This document shows, piece after piece, positions 32,700 to 42,003 of a stretch of 64,000 nucleotides of DNA. Positions within the stretch are counted from its first letter, which is position 1, and the number at the start of each line of letters is the position of its first letter. Source of the DNA: Bacteroides neonati. Its GTDB lineage: Bacteria; Bacteroidota; Bacteroidia; Bacteroidales; Bacteroidaceae. The stretch lies in NCBI RefSeq assembly GCF_000499785.1, contig NZ_HG726020.1, positions 1,282,316 through 1,346,315 on the forward strand, read 5' to 3'. Under the pieces are notes generated by a model. The model ran no database searches. It saw only the letters and a list, made by a program, of their open reading frames with translations, and was not told where the DNA came from. The position numbers were made by a program, and so were the translations under genes.

Positions 32700-34007
32700 T
32701 TAAATGATAGACCCACTCCCATTATCTTTTTCTATACGCTCCCAATCAAAAAAGTCTATTACTTTTTTATTGGCGTCCCACAACAATGTATAATCCCTCT
32801 CGATGTATACCCTTGCCAGTTTTATCGTAGAATCTGAATGATTCAACATCTCATCAACTCTATACACGTCTATCCCAGCTTTGTTAGCCGCAATAGTCGC
32901 GAAGCTATGCCTTGCATAATAAAACTGTAAATCATCGATTCCAATGTCTTCTCCTATCTGTTTTAACCCCATATTAATCATCTTATTGAAGGTATCACTA
33001 AATTTATAGCGATCATGGAATTCAAAAACAAACGAACCACATTTATCCTTATACTTATCAAATAAGCAACGAATCTCCGGCTCAACCCTCACTTTCAATT
33101 CAGCCTTATCTTGCCTACGTGTCTTAGTTTTCTGTCGTTGATATGTAATCACCCAATCATCTATCTTATTCGCTCCATATAAATCTGCACTGTTCATTCC
33201 CATTAATGCAAACGACAACAGGAACACATCCTTCGCCATATTGTATATCCCATATCGATTCCCTTGCCTATTCTTTTTGTATGGCAAATCTATGATTGCC
33301 TGTATTTGCTCAATGGTCAACGTCCTATGCTTGCTGATTGGTATCTCTTGCACTTTGTATTTTGAGAAAGGCGACAATGGTATTCTTATTATTCCCAAAT
33401 CTTCATCGTTATATTCATTCTTAGCTAAATTATGAAGAGATCTAACACGTGCAGGATAAAGAGAAATAGCTCTTCCTCCTTTCTTTACTGATCCATCTCC
33501 TTTTCCACGAAAAGAAGGTTCGGTAGCGATGAAAGATTCGTAGCTAAGCATAAATTTAGATGTAATTTCACTTATATCAAGACACTCTCTCTTTAGAAAT
33601 CGAGTCAAAGAATTCATCACAATCCGATATTGCTTTGCGGTGCCGAACTTGCCTTTAGCATCGAGTCTATCTGCAATTAATCTTCCGTATGCTATAAAAT
33701 CAAGCTGAAACTTATTTGAATCCTCTGTAACGTACCGAACAACATCAGATACATCCCACCCTTCTGAGTTTGGACCAGCATTAATCAACTTCTTCTTATA
33801 CGACAATATCAACTCATCGGTTAAATCAACTATAGATTGATTTTTAATCTTAATTTTGCTTCCTTTCTTTAGGATATCATTAGCTCCAACATAGTGTTGG
33901 GTTTTAATGTACTTAGACTTTCCAAGATGTGTCACCCTTACCTTTACATTGTAAGTTCCATCGTCCTTCTTTTGATGTGCCAGCACGAGCGCTTTAAATG
34001 TAGCCAT
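32700..34007 (-). CDS. Tyrosine recombinase / phage integrase
   Basis: Integrates and excises the element. From the ATG at 34007 it has 435 residues: an arm-binding domain (MATFKALVLAHQKKDDGTYN), a SAM-like core-binding domain (about 110-210) and a catalytic domain. The catalytic domain shows ARHSFAT (Arg II region, about 367), LNHSD (His III) and a nucleophile Tyr in RVYIERDY (about 400). The position of the first catalytic Arg holds Asn (GMNSADL, about 270), as in several Bacteroidetes recombinases. A -7 box at 34052 rules out the longest possible start at 34139. Confidence 0.9.
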   Translation of the reverse strand: MATFKALVLAHQKKDDGTYNVKVRVTHLGKSKYIKTQHYVGANDILKKGSKIKIKNQSIVDLTDELILSYKKKLINAGPNSEGWDVSDVVRYVTEDSNKFQLDFIAYGRLIADRLDAKGKFGTAKQYRIVMNSLTRFLKRECLDISEITSKFMLSYESFIATEPSFRGKGDGSVKKGGRAISLYPARVRSLHNLAKNEYNDEDLGIIRIPLSPFSKYKVQEIPISKHRTLTIEQIQAIIDLPYKKNRQGNRYGIYNMAKDVFLLSFALMGMNSADLYGANKIDDWVITYQRQKTKTRRQDKAELKVRVEPEIRCLFDKYKDKCGSFVFEFHDRYKFSDTFNKMINMGLKQIGEDIGIDDLQFYYARHSFATIAANKAGIDVYRVDEMLNHSDSTIKLARVYIERDYTLLWDANKKVIDFFDWERIEKDNGSGSII

Positions 34008-34338
34008 AGATCTTAGTATATTTCGTAAAACCATTGTAAAAAATGCCTCCACAAATATACTGTTTTTATTCGGATAATACGGTTGTTTTGCAAAAAAGCG
34101 CATGATACAAACAGTTGTATTATTCACATAAAAAATCAATAAACATCTGGTTATTAGCTAAATATAAATAAAAGTCGGTGTAGTAAAAAAGTTAAACGGA
34201 TTATAACTGCAGAAATTGCGGATATTCTTCATTTTAATTCCAGTTATCTTAATTTAATTTGGTGCGCAAAGATACACAAATGCTGATTAAAAAAAAACGC
34301 GTTGAACACATATCCCTATGTATAAACGCATTTTTTCT
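34008..34338. promoter_or_regulatory. Integrase promoter and prophage right boundary region
   Basis: Contains a TATATTTG -7 box (34052-34059, minus strand) for the integrase and the terminator of the next host gene (34288-34329). The AT-rich stretch between them (34110-34270) presumably holds the attachment site, but no direct repeat with the left end was found. Confidence 0.5.
34288..34329 (-). terminator. Terminator of the C_GCAxxG_C_C gene
   Basis: A minus-strand hairpin (34299-34329: GCGTT...AACGC, with ATACATA/TATGTGT continuing the stem), followed by a run of nine U residues (34288-34297). It lies 10 bp after the stop of the gene ending at 34339. Confidence 0.85.
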
Positions 34339-34797
34339 TTATTTTTTATGCTTTTCAAGGTATTCAACCCAGATGCGGGCAGCCTCTTCTACCATTTTAG
34401 AGCAAGGGCGCTTAGCATAGTATTGTGCGGTTCGTTCTTCGGGCGAAGCAGAAACCGGAGTTTCCTTCTTCAAACCAAGTAGTTCACCGCAATTGAGCGA
34501 GCCGTTTCGTAACTTAAATTCGGCAGCAAGCTCTTGTACTACAGCGTAGTTATGAGCCTTTCCTTTGCGGTCGGCACCATCGGTAGCTCCTGTTTCGAGA
34601 CCTGCCAACAGGAACAAGCCACAAGCCGCACCGCACGTTTCACGCATCCGGCCGATACCTCCTCCGAAGGAAGCCGACATCCGGAACGCTTGTTCGTCTG
34701 TAAATCCATACAAATCGGCAAAGGCGGCAACAACCGATTGTGCACAATTGTATCCTTCTTTAAATAATGCGAGGGCTTTTTGTACTCTTTCTTCCAT
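34339..34797 (-). CDS. C_GCAxxG_C_C family protein (putative redox-active)
   Basis: A 152-residue protein of the C_GCAxxG_C_C family, named for its cysteine pattern. Visible here are the N-terminal YNCAQSVVAAF, the central ETCGAACGLFLL and two C-terminal cysteines (LNCGELLG and RPCSKMVEE). The arrangement suggests metal or redox cofactor binding, but the biochemical role is not established. It is followed downstream by its own strong terminator, and lies 12 bp from xth on the same strand, so may be co-transcribed with it. Confidence 0.9.
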   Translation of the reverse strand: MEERVQKALALFKEGYNCAQSVVAAFADLYGFTDEQAFRMSASFGGGIGRMRETCGAACGLFLLAGLETGATDGADRKGKAHNYAVVQELAAEFKLRNGSLNCGELLGLKKETPVSASPEERTAQYYAKRPCSKMVEEAARIWVEYLEKHKK

Positions 34798-34809
34798 TTT
34801 CTATTGTTC

Positions 34810-35583
34810 TTATTTTTCTAGTTCCTCTATTTCCAGTTCCATCGGACAATGATCCGAATGTACTGCATCATTTAATATACGGGCGTTTCTCAGCATCGGC
34901 ACAACAGACTCGGTTACCATGCAGTAATCAATTCGCCACCCTTTGTTCTTCGCACGCGAGTTGAAGCGGTAGCTCCACCACGTATACTCTTGCTTATCGG
35001 GATAGAGGGTTCTGAAAGAATCGGTAAAGCCTGCCGACAGAAAGCGAGTCATCCACTCCCGCTCTTCAGGAAGGAAACCGCTATTGGTAGCATTGCGAAC
35101 GGGGTCATGAATATCAATCGGCTGATGGCATATATTATAATCGCCGCAAAGAACCAAATTTGGGCGTGTCTTGCGCAGCTCGGTTACATAGTGCTGAAAC
35201 TCCTCCAGCCACACCATTTTAAAGGCTTGCCTTTCGTCGCCACTCGAACCCGACGGGTGATAAACACTCACTACCGACAAGTCGCCATAATCGGCACGAA
35301 TAAAACGACCTTCGTAGTCGTAGACCTCCAACCCCATCCCATACTCTACATGGTCGGGTTCGCGACGGGTTAAAATTGCCACTCCACTATACCCCTTCTT
35401 TTGTGCCGAATAAAGGTAAGCTTTGTATCCCAGTGCTTCGAAGGCCTCGGCAGGATATTGCTCGGGCTGTAACTTAGTTTCTTGCAGACAAAGCACATCG
35501 GGATTTTCTTGCGCCAACCACTCGGGCAATCCTTTCGATGCAGCTGCACGCAGCCCATTTACATTGTACGTTATTATTTTCAT
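34810..35583 (-). CDS. xth: Exodeoxyribonuclease III
   Basis: Base-excision repair enzyme that cuts 5' to abasic sites and degrades DNA 3' to 5'. 257 residues with the full EEP-family set: NVNGLRAA at the start, LQETK (metal-binding Glu), GDYNICHQPID (Asp/Asn), YTWWSYR and the C-terminal SDHCPM (catalytic Asp-His). It overlaps the upstream methyltransferase gene by 4 bp (ATGA), forming a DNA-repair pair. Confidence 0.96.
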   Translation of the reverse strand: MKIITYNVNGLRAAASKGLPEWLAQENPDVLCLQETKLQPEQYPAEAFEALGYKAYLYSAQKKGYSGVAILTRREPDHVEYGMGLEVYDYEGRFIRADYGDLSVVSVYHPSGSSGDERQAFKMVWLEEFQHYVTELRKTRPNLVLCGDYNICHQPIDIHDPVRNATNSGFLPEEREWMTRFLSAGFTDSFRTLYPDKQEYTWWSYRFNSRAKNKGWRIDYCMVTESVVPMLRNARILNDAVHSDHCPMELEIEELEK

Positions 35584-36176
35584 ATTTCTTGCGTGTGTGA
35601 ATGATGTTTATACTTCTCTTCCCAAGCGAGCAAGGCTATCTTTCGATCCAGCCCCCAATGATATCCACCTAGAGCACCCGATGCCCGCAACACCCGATGG
35701 CAAGGGATTAGGATAGAAATCGGATTATTACCTACGGCCGTTCCCACTGCCCGGCAAGCCTTGGGGCGGTTCAATCTTTCGGCAAGTATGCCATACGAGG
35801 TTGTTGCGCCGATAGGTATATTCAACAGTTCGGACCATACGCTGAGTTGAAAGTCAGTTCCGGTCAGATGCAATGGCAATGCTTCGGTCATCGTACTCTC
35901 TTGTCCGAGTGCCATAGCCAATGCTTGTTGTTGATAAGCATCGTATTCGGGAAGGTACAGCGCATTCGGGAAGCGTTGTTTTAACTCCTCCAATACCTCC
36001 TCTCTACCGGTAGTAATAAAAGCCAGGTAGCAGAGTCCGTGCGCAGTAGCCGCCAGCATCAACTCTCCCCAAGGGGAGGGTTGATAGGAATAACGAATCG
36101 CTAGTGTCTTTCCCCCATCATGCACCTCTTCGAGATGCATTTTACTAATACGAATCAATGGTTCTTTTTGCATCAT
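35580..36176 (-). CDS. ogt: Methylated-DNA--protein-cysteine methyltransferase
   Basis: A suicide repair protein that takes the methyl group from O6-methylguanine. 198 residues. The active-site IPCHRVLRASGALGGY motif is intact, preceded by the helix-turn-helix region SYGILAERLNRPKACRAVG. The N-terminal domain is of Ogt type, without the Ada regulatory part. It sits between the Nramp transporter and xth on the same strand and overlaps xth by 4 bp. Confidence 0.94.
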   Translation of the reverse strand: MMQKEPLIRISKMHLEEVHDGGKTLAIRYSYQPSPWGELMLAATAHGLCYLAFITTGREEVLEELKQRFPNALYLPEYDAYQQQALAMALGQESTMTEALPLHLTGTDFQLSVWSELLNIPIGATTSYGILAERLNRPKACRAVGTAVGNNPISILIPCHRVLRASGALGGYHWGLDRKIALLAWEEKYKHHSHTQEI

Positions 36177-36188
36177 GCTCTTATGGTA

Positions 36189-37442
36189 TTACGAAAACAA
36201 CAACATAATATTTAATATAGATACGATTCCGGCAATGCTATATAGCACAAAGGTACTCCAACGGCTATTTACATAATCGCCCATCACCTTCCGCGAAGAA
36301 GTGAGCCCTACTTGCAGAAACACGGTAAAAGGCAACTGAATACTCAGAATCATTTGCGAAATGAGTAATCCTTTAAACGGATTACCGATAAAGAAAATAA
36401 GCAAAAGCGCCACTCCCATAGAGATTACCACACCAACCTGAGAGTGACTGTCTTTTACGTTGTATGCCTCACCAAAGATGCCTGCAAAGATAGAGCCTGC
36501 TGCCATACCACTGGTGATGGTCGACGAGATGCCCGCCATAAGCAGTGCCAATGCAAAGACAATGGCTGCATTGCTACCGAGCAAAGGCTCCAGAAGCGAT
36601 TTGGCTTGTTGCAACTCCTCTACCTGTATGCCGCTTTTAAAGAAAGTGGCAGCAGCCAGCAGAATCATTGCACTATTGATAGCCCACCCTACAATCATGG
36701 AGAAAAGTGTATCGTATAATTCGTACTTCAACACCTTTTTAATAGAAGCATCGTCTTGTTTGTTGTACTCATGACTCTGTATCACCTCCGAGTGAAGAAA
36801 CAGGTTGTGAGGCATGACTACCGCCCCGAGCACACTCATGATAATCAGCATACTTCCCTTGGGGATGGAGGGAGTTACCCACCCCTGCACAGCCATCGTC
36901 CAGTGAATATCGACCAGAAACAATTCGTAGATAAACGATAGTCCGATCACCGACACAAAGGCAATGATGGAGCGTTCAATCTTTTTGTAAGAGTTGGTAA
37001 AAAGCATCACCAGCACAAAGGCGGTGGTAAGCACAGATCCCCAGATGATGGGGATATCGAGCAGCATCTCCAAGGCAATGGCTCCTCCAAGAATCTCGGC
37101 GAGCGAGGTAGATATAGAAGCAAGAACGGCTGTTCCCAGAATAGGACGCGACACCCATTTGGGCGTGTATTGCGTGGCTGCCTCCGAAAGGCAAAGCCCT
37201 GTTACGATGCCCAAGTGAGCTACATTGTGCTGCAAGATGATTAACATAAGGGTAGACAAAGTAACTACCCAAAGCAAAGAATAGCCAAACTCCGAACCGG
37301 CCGCAAAGTTAGAGGCCCAGTTTCCGGGATCGATAAACCCTACCGTAACCAACAGACCGGGACCGATGTATTTAAAAACATCCAATCCCCCCAAATAGCG
37401 TTTATGATCTTTCCGCTTTAAATCTTTCCATATATTCCACAT
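36189..37442 (-). CDS. mntH: Nramp family divalent metal transporter
   Basis: Proton-coupled Mn/Fe importer in the inner membrane, about 417 residues with 11 membrane segments expected. TM1 carries the metal-binding GFIDPGNWA motif and TM6 the MPHNLFLHSEV motif. The ATG at 37442 is chosen. A longer frame starts with TTG at 37478, but a TAnnTTTG box (37476-37483) overlaps that position. Same strand as the repair genes, 12 bp before ogt. Confidence 0.93.
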   Translation of the reverse strand: MWNIWKDLKRKDHKRYLGGLDVFKYIGPGLLVTVGFIDPGNWASNFAAGSEFGYSLLWVVTLSTLMLIILQHNVAHLGIVTGLCLSEAATQYTPKWVSRPILGTAVLASISTSLAEILGGAIALEMLLDIPIIWGSVLTTAFVLVMLFTNSYKKIERSIIAFVSVIGLSFIYELFLVDIHWTMAVQGWVTPSIPKGSMLIIMSVLGAVVMPHNLFLHSEVIQSHEYNKQDDASIKKVLKYELYDTLFSMIVGWAINSAMILLAAATFFKSGIQVEELQQAKSLLEPLLGSNAAIVFALALLMAGISSTITSGMAAGSIFAGIFGEAYNVKDSHSQVGVVISMGVALLLIFFIGNPFKGLLISQMILSIQLPFTVFLQVGLTSSRKVMGDYVNSRWSTFVLYSIAGIVSILNIMLLFS

Positions 37443-37557
37443 ATTGATCGTTCGTTTTTTACTTAATGTTTGTGACAAAGATAAGCAATTAAAACAAACG
37501 AACAGCCTGTTTGGTTCGATAGTGATGGTGGCGAACTGTAATTTTAAGTCACAAACA

Positions 37558-37623
37558 AGGCACGGATTACACAGCAGTTACGGTTGGTTTATCCCATCCG
37601 TATCAACGATGCAATCCGTGCCT
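37558..37623. repeat. Long hairpin with 11-bp arms (ATCCGTGCC type)
   Basis: AGGCACGGATT (37558-37568) and its exact complement (37613-37623), separated by 44 bp. It lies between the TSCPD gene's 3' end and the mntH promoter, so it could end transcription of the yebC-TSCPD pair. The arm resembles a GGCACGGATTACAC-type repeat seen in many bacterial intergenic regions. Confidence 0.5.
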
Positions 37624-37668
37624 CTATATTCTATTTACGCCAAAACGCTCCTGAAGGGTATTTTTGTC

Positions 37669-37914
37669 TTAATATCCCATTTCGTGCAATGCTTTGCACA
37701 ACTGATCGGGACAAGAAGTAGACCGATTACCACAACGAACGCCTTCGAGTTTTTCAATAACATCTGCTACCTTCATTCCTCTGACCAAGCGGGCAATACC
37801 CTGCAAGTTACCACTACAGCCACCCCAAAAGAACACCTCTTTGACTACATTGTCTTCTATGTCGAGTTCGATGGTGGTGCTGCAAGTGCCTTGGGTTTTA
37901 TAAGTCGCCTTCAT
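37669..37914 (-). CDS. TSCPD domain protein (TIGR03905-like)
   Basis: An 81-residue stand-alone domain with the eponymous STSCPDQLCKAL motif near the C-terminus and FFWGGCSGNLQGI in the middle. The same domain occurs at the C-terminus of some ribonucleotide reductases, where the cysteines bind metal. The free form is common in Bacteroidales with no settled role. It is coupled to yebC by a 1-bp TAATG overlap. Confidence 0.92.
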   Translation of the reverse strand: MKATYKTQGTCSTTIELDIEDNVVKEVFFWGGCSGNLQGIARLVRGMKVADVIEKLEGVRCGNRSTSCPDQLCKALHEMGY

Positions 37915-38645
37915 TACTCTTCGTCAATGACCGGCTTCATGTTGGTGTACACATTCTGCACATCTTCATCGTCCTCCAAACGCTCAACCATCTTATCGAT
38001 AGTAGCCCGTTGCTCGTCGTTCAATTCTTTCTCATCGTTCGGGATACGGGTAAACTCGGCTGCTTTCACCTCAAAACCATTCTCCTCGAGATATTTCTGA
38101 ATTTGAGCGAATGATTTAGGGTCGCCATACATAGTTATGCCCTCTTCATCCTCATCATACTCTTCTTCTACTCCGTAGTCGATCAGCTCCAGAATCAAGT
38201 CGTCCATATCCACATCTTCTTTCTTGGCAATGGTAAACATTGATTTCCAGCTAAAGATGAAGTCAAGACTGCCTGAAGTACCCAAAGAGCCACCGAACTT
38301 ATTGAACACGCTGCGCACATTGGCTACGGTACGTGTTGTATTGTCGGTAGCCGTTTCTACAAAGACAGCGATACCAAAAGGACCGTATCCTTCGTAATTC
38401 ATCTCTTTATAGTCCTTCGTATCTTTACCCATTGCGTTTTTGATAGCGCGCTCCACGTTATCCTTGGGCATATTCTCACGCTTTGCTGTAGCGATAACAG
38501 CACGTAAGTGCGGGTTATTCTCAGGATCCGGGCCACCGGCCTTCACTGCAATAGCAATCTGTTTTCCTACTCTTGTAAAGACGCGAGCCATGTTGCCCCA
38601 TCTTTTCAACTTAGACGCTTTTCTATATTCAAACGCTCTTCCCAT
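37914..38645 (-). CDS. YebC/PmpR family protein
   Basis: A 243-residue member of the YebC/TACO1 family. Marks are the N-terminal RKASKLKRWGNMARVFTRVG, the LRAVIATAKRENMPKDNVER helix and GYGPFGIAVFVE in domain 2. Family members act as transcription regulators or as translation factors easing ribosome stalling. It lies 37 bp after pheT on the same strand. Confidence 0.95.
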   Translation of the reverse strand: MGRAFEYRKASKLKRWGNMARVFTRVGKQIAIAVKAGGPDPENNPHLRAVIATAKRENMPKDNVERAIKNAMGKDTKDYKEMNYEGYGPFGIAVFVETATDNTTRTVANVRSVFNKFGGSLGTSGSLDFIFSWKSMFTIAKKEDVDMDDLILELIDYGVEEEYDEDEEGITMYGDPKSFAQIQKYLEENGFEVKAAEFTRIPNDEKELNDEQRATIDKMVERLEDDEDVQNVYTNMKPVIDEE

Positions 38646-38682
38646 TGGTCTATATTTTAATTTTTATTCGTTAGTTAACTTC

Positions 38683-41145
38683 TTATCTCAATTTAGCATT
38701 CAGCTTCTCTTCGAGGTTCTTGACCAGTTTCGACATGATTTTGTCAATCACCTTATCAGTCAGCGTCTGCGTTTCGTCTTGCAGCAAGAAACTCACTGCA
38801 TACGATTTCTTACCTGCTTCCAAGTTCTTTCCTTCGTACACGTCGAAAAGTTCAACCTCTTTGAGGAGTTTCTTCTCGGTATCATAGGCAATCTTCTCAA
38901 TCTCGGCAAACTGAACATTGGTGTCGATCAGCAACGCCAAATCGCGTTTCACAGCGGGGAACTTAGATATCTCCGAATAACTGATTTTCACCGAGCGGAT
39001 AGCCTTCATCAATTCTTTCCAGTTGAGGTCGGCATAGTACACCTCATTGTCGATATCGAAAGCCTTCAGCAGCTTCTTGGTCACTACACCAAACTCGGCC
39101 AAACGCTTTCCGCCTTTGGTATTCACCGTCAGTGCAACTGCAAAAATATCATTGCTCAGGTTGCCTACCACAAGGTTGTTGAGGTTAAGTCCCAGACGCT
39201 TCAATATGTTTTCCACATACGCTTTCAGTTCGTAAACCGTTGAGTTCTCATCGGCATGTGCCCAAGAGTTAGATACCTTCTTACCTGTCAGCCACAATCC
39301 CAAGTGATACTCTTCCGAGTAAGCGGCCAATACCTTCTCCGGATTTTTCTTCTCTCCGTCAAAGCGATAGCAATTACCATATTCGAAGAATTTCAAATCG
39401 GCATTCTTGCGATTGGCGTTGTGAGCAATGCTTTCCAAACCACCAAACAAGAGTGTCTGGCGCATACCATTCAAGTCGGCACTCAACGGGTTCATCAGCA
39501 TGACCGTATGTTTCGACGGATAGCTTTCTAACCCTTCGTAGTAAGCGGCACGGGTCAGTGAATTATTTAATATTTCATTGAAACCACAACCCACCAACTG
39601 TTCGGCTACCAGATTTTGTAGCTTATGCGATTTATCAACATCGCCCTTGGTGGTGAGGCTGGACTTCAACGTCGAGGGAATCTCTACATTGTTATAGCCA
39701 TAGATACGAAGAATGTCTTCGATCACGTCGCAATCGCGCTGTACATCTACACGGTAAGGAGGCACAGCAAGAGTCAATCCTTCGGCTGTTTCGCTCTGGA
39801 TTTTCATCTCCAGACTGGTTACGATGCTTTTGATGGTTTCTACCGGAATTACCTTACCGATCATGGAGTTCACTTTCGCATACGCCAGGTCGACAATGAA
39901 ATCTTGTGCAGGAGCTGCACAAATATCTTTAATTTCGCTCGACACCGTACCACCTGCCAATTCTTTGATCAATAACGCAGCCAGTTTCAGGCAGTAGATC
40001 GTATTATTAGGATCGATTCCTCTTTCGAAACGGAAAGAAGCATCGGTATTCAGTCCATGGCGGCGAGCGGTTTTGCGCACCCACGTAGGATGGAAGTAAG
40101 CACTTTCGATAAATACATCGGTAGTAGTCTCGGTCGATCCCGAATCGAGTCCGCCAAACACACCGGCAATACACATGGCTTCTTCCTTATTGCAGATCAT
40201 CAGATCGCGTTCGTTCAGCTTACGTTCTACTCCGTCGAGTGTGACAAACGGAGTGCCTTCGGGCATGGTTTTCACAATTACCTCGCCTCCTTTAATCTTC
40301 GCTGCATCGAAGCAGTGAAGCGGCTGACCGAAAGCGTGTACGATATAGTTCGTAATATCTACTACATTATTAATAGGGCGTATGCCGATTAAGCGGAGCT
40401 TGTTTTGCAGCCATTCGGGGCTTTCGGCCACCGTTACTCCCTTCACCGTTACACCGGCATAGCGCGGACAGGCTTCGCTGTTCTCTACCGTTACGCGGAT
40501 ATCCAGGTCATGGTTTTCTACCTCAAAAGCATCTACCGATGGGCGATTCAACGTAGCCGAAACACCATTCTGCAATAAATAAGCATACAGATCGCGAGCC
40601 ACACCATAGTGCGAGCAAGCATCGGCACGGTTGGGGGTAATGTCTACTTCAAGTACGTAATCGCTCTTTATGTTGTAATAATCCTTGGCCAATGTTCCGG
40701 GCACAGCCTCGGCAGGCAGTTCGATGATGCCTTCGTGACCGGTACCGATCCCAATTTCATCTTCGGCACAGATCATGCCGATAGACTCCACACCACGGAT
40801 TTTTGATTTCTTGATGGTAAAACATTCGTCGCCATCGTAAAGTTTAGTGCCCAGTGTAGCTACGACTACCTTCTGTCCGGCAGCTACGTTGGCAGCTCCA
40901 CATACGATTTGTGTTGGTTCACCGTTACCCAGATTAACCGTAGTAACGTGTAAATGGTCTGAATTCGGATGTTCCTCGCAGGTCAGCACTTCGCCAATCA
41001 CAAGGCCTTCGAGTCCGCCTTTAATGGTTTGAACTTCTTCCACACCGCCCGTTTCCAGACCAATGGAAGTTAGCGCAGCCGCCACTTCATCGGGAGTCAA
41101 ATCGAAGTCGACGTACTCTTTCAGCCAATTATAAGAGATATTCAT
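38683..41145 (-). CDS. pheT: Phenylalanine--tRNA ligase beta subunit
   Basis: The beta chain of the alpha2-beta2 PheRS, 820 residues, normal length. Starts MNISYNWLKEYVDFDLT. An EMAP-like tRNA-binding domain (HPNSDHLHVTTVNLG) is followed by B3/B4 editing domain, B5, the catalytic-like core and a C-terminal ferredoxin-fold anticodon-binding domain (SKFPAVKRDLALLID). pheS is not adjacent in the window. A -7 box (TAACTTTG, 41181-41188) precedes it. Confidence 0.97.
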   Translation of the reverse strand: MNISYNWLKEYVDFDLTPDEVAAALTSIGLETGGVEEVQTIKGGLEGLVIGEVLTCEEHPNSDHLHVTTVNLGNGEPTQIVCGAANVAAGQKVVVATLGTKLYDGDECFTIKKSKIRGVESIGMICAEDEIGIGTGHEGIIELPAEAVPGTLAKDYYNIKSDYVLEVDITPNRADACSHYGVARDLYAYLLQNGVSATLNRPSVDAFEVENHDLDIRVTVENSEACPRYAGVTVKGVTVAESPEWLQNKLRLIGIRPINNVVDITNYIVHAFGQPLHCFDAAKIKGGEVIVKTMPEGTPFVTLDGVERKLNERDLMICNKEEAMCIAGVFGGLDSGSTETTTDVFIESAYFHPTWVRKTARRHGLNTDASFRFERGIDPNNTIYCLKLAALLIKELAGGTVSSEIKDICAAPAQDFIVDLAYAKVNSMIGKVIPVETIKSIVTSLEMKIQSETAEGLTLAVPPYRVDVQRDCDVIEDILRIYGYNNVEIPSTLKSSLTTKGDVDKSHKLQNLVAEQLVGCGFNEILNNSLTRAAYYEGLESYPSKHTVMLMNPLSADLNGMRQTLLFGGLESIAHNANRKNADLKFFEYGNCYRFDGEKKNPEKVLAAYSEEYHLGLWLTGKKVSNSWAHADENSTVYELKAYVENILKRLGLNLNNLVVGNLSNDIFAVALTVNTKGGKRLAEFGVVTKKLLKAFDIDNEVYYADLNWKELMKAIRSVKISYSEISKFPAVKRDLALLIDTNVQFAEIEKIAYDTEKKLLKEVELFDVYEGKNLEAGKKSYAVSFLLQDETQTLTDKVIDKIMSKLVKNLEEKLNAKLR

Positions 41146-41180
41146 ATCATTAATTTTTTATTGTTTCTCAAAAAGACTCG

Positions 41181-41269
41181 CAAAGTTAATAAGTTTTTTT
41201 GGTTGGGGAGAAAACATTCACAATAAATCGGGATAAATCAAACAAATTCATTGGAAAACCCTACTTTTG
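41181..41269. promoter_or_regulatory. Divergent promoters of pheT and the gene at 41293
   Basis: TAACTTTG on the minus strand (41181-41188) for pheT and TACTTTTG on the plus strand (41262-41269) for the rightward gene. The latter box lies inside a possible upstream TTG-initiated extension (41251), which supports the ATG at 41293 as the true start. Confidence 0.5.
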
Positions 41270-41292
41270 CACAAGAACTAAAAAGCAATAGA

Positions 41293-41952
41293 ATGAGAAC
41301 AAAAGACTGGAAGGCTATTAAGCCTGCGAAACTACTGGTGATAGGCGAAGATTCTAACCTACAGTGGTCCGAAACCGTACCCGAATATGTGATGTTTGCC
41401 GATTACTACTTTCGCCGCTTCCCCGAAGATCATGGCGAGCGCAGTCGCAACGTAGAAGCCCGCAATCTGTTCAACTACATCACCAAGCTAACGGGCAACC
41501 GCGTTTCTCCGGAAGAGGTGTATATCACCAACCTGTGCAACGACGAAGTAGAGCCCTCGCCCAAAGGCAAACGGGTATTCATCCCCGAAGCAAAAGCACT
41601 CAAAGGTATCGAACACATTAAATGGATTTTGTCTGAAAATCCTACTATCGAATATGTATTGGCCATGTCACTGCAAACGAACTACTGGTTGCAGAAAGCC
41701 GGCTTTTACGAAGGCGATGCAGCCTTCTTAAAAGCTGCCGAACCTCGCCGTGTAGGGATGGAAAACGAGCAACCGTTTTACCAACCCGTAGATGGTAAGG
41801 CATTTATGGCCGTATGCGGCAAACTGTACGAGGCAAAGGACTTTCCGGTGAAGATCGTCCCCATCCTACCGGCAAAAGACTATCCTCTATCGATACAAAA
41901 CATGGAGCGTTACGGAGAGGCATACGATCGGATAAGCGGATATTTCAGATAA
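41293..41952 (+). CDS. Conserved hypothetical protein, possibly uracil-DNA-glycosylase-like
   Basis: 219 residues from ATG 41293 (MRTKDWKAIKPAK). It shows an early KLLVIGEDSN strand-loop, then FADYYFRRFP, and EEVYITNLCN followed by a Lys-rich turn. The pattern of a Gly-Glu/Gln-Asp loop followed by a VYITNL strand recalls uracil-DNA glycosylase-fold proteins, but no certain catalytic motif is visible and the assignment is tentative. It is a single gene ending before a hairpin terminator. Confidence 0.7.
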   Translation: MRTKDWKAIKPAKLLVIGEDSNLQWSETVPEYVMFADYYFRRFPEDHGERSRNVEARNLFNYITKLTGNRVSPEEVYITNLCNDEVEPSPKGKRVFIPEAKALKGIEHIKWILSENPTIEYVLAMSLQTNYWLQKAGFYEGDAAFLKAAEPRRVGMENEQPFYQPVDGKAFMAVCGKLYEAKDFPVKIVPILPAKDYPLSIQNMERYGEAYDRISGYFR

Positions 41953-42003
41953 ATCACGAGAGGCAATCCGGTAGTATTTAATACGAATATTATCCATAAT
42001 AAA

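Noticed and set aside
34110..34270. Attachment site of the prophage
   Set aside because: No direct repeat shared with the left phage end was found, and the left end is a broken junction, so no att site can be supported.
37444..38100. 218-codon plus-strand frame
   Set aside because: Antisense to the TSCPD and yebC genes, which are clear family members.
41251..41292. N-terminal extension with TTG start
   Set aside because: A TACTTTTG promoter box lies inside it, so the ATG at 41293 is the likely start.
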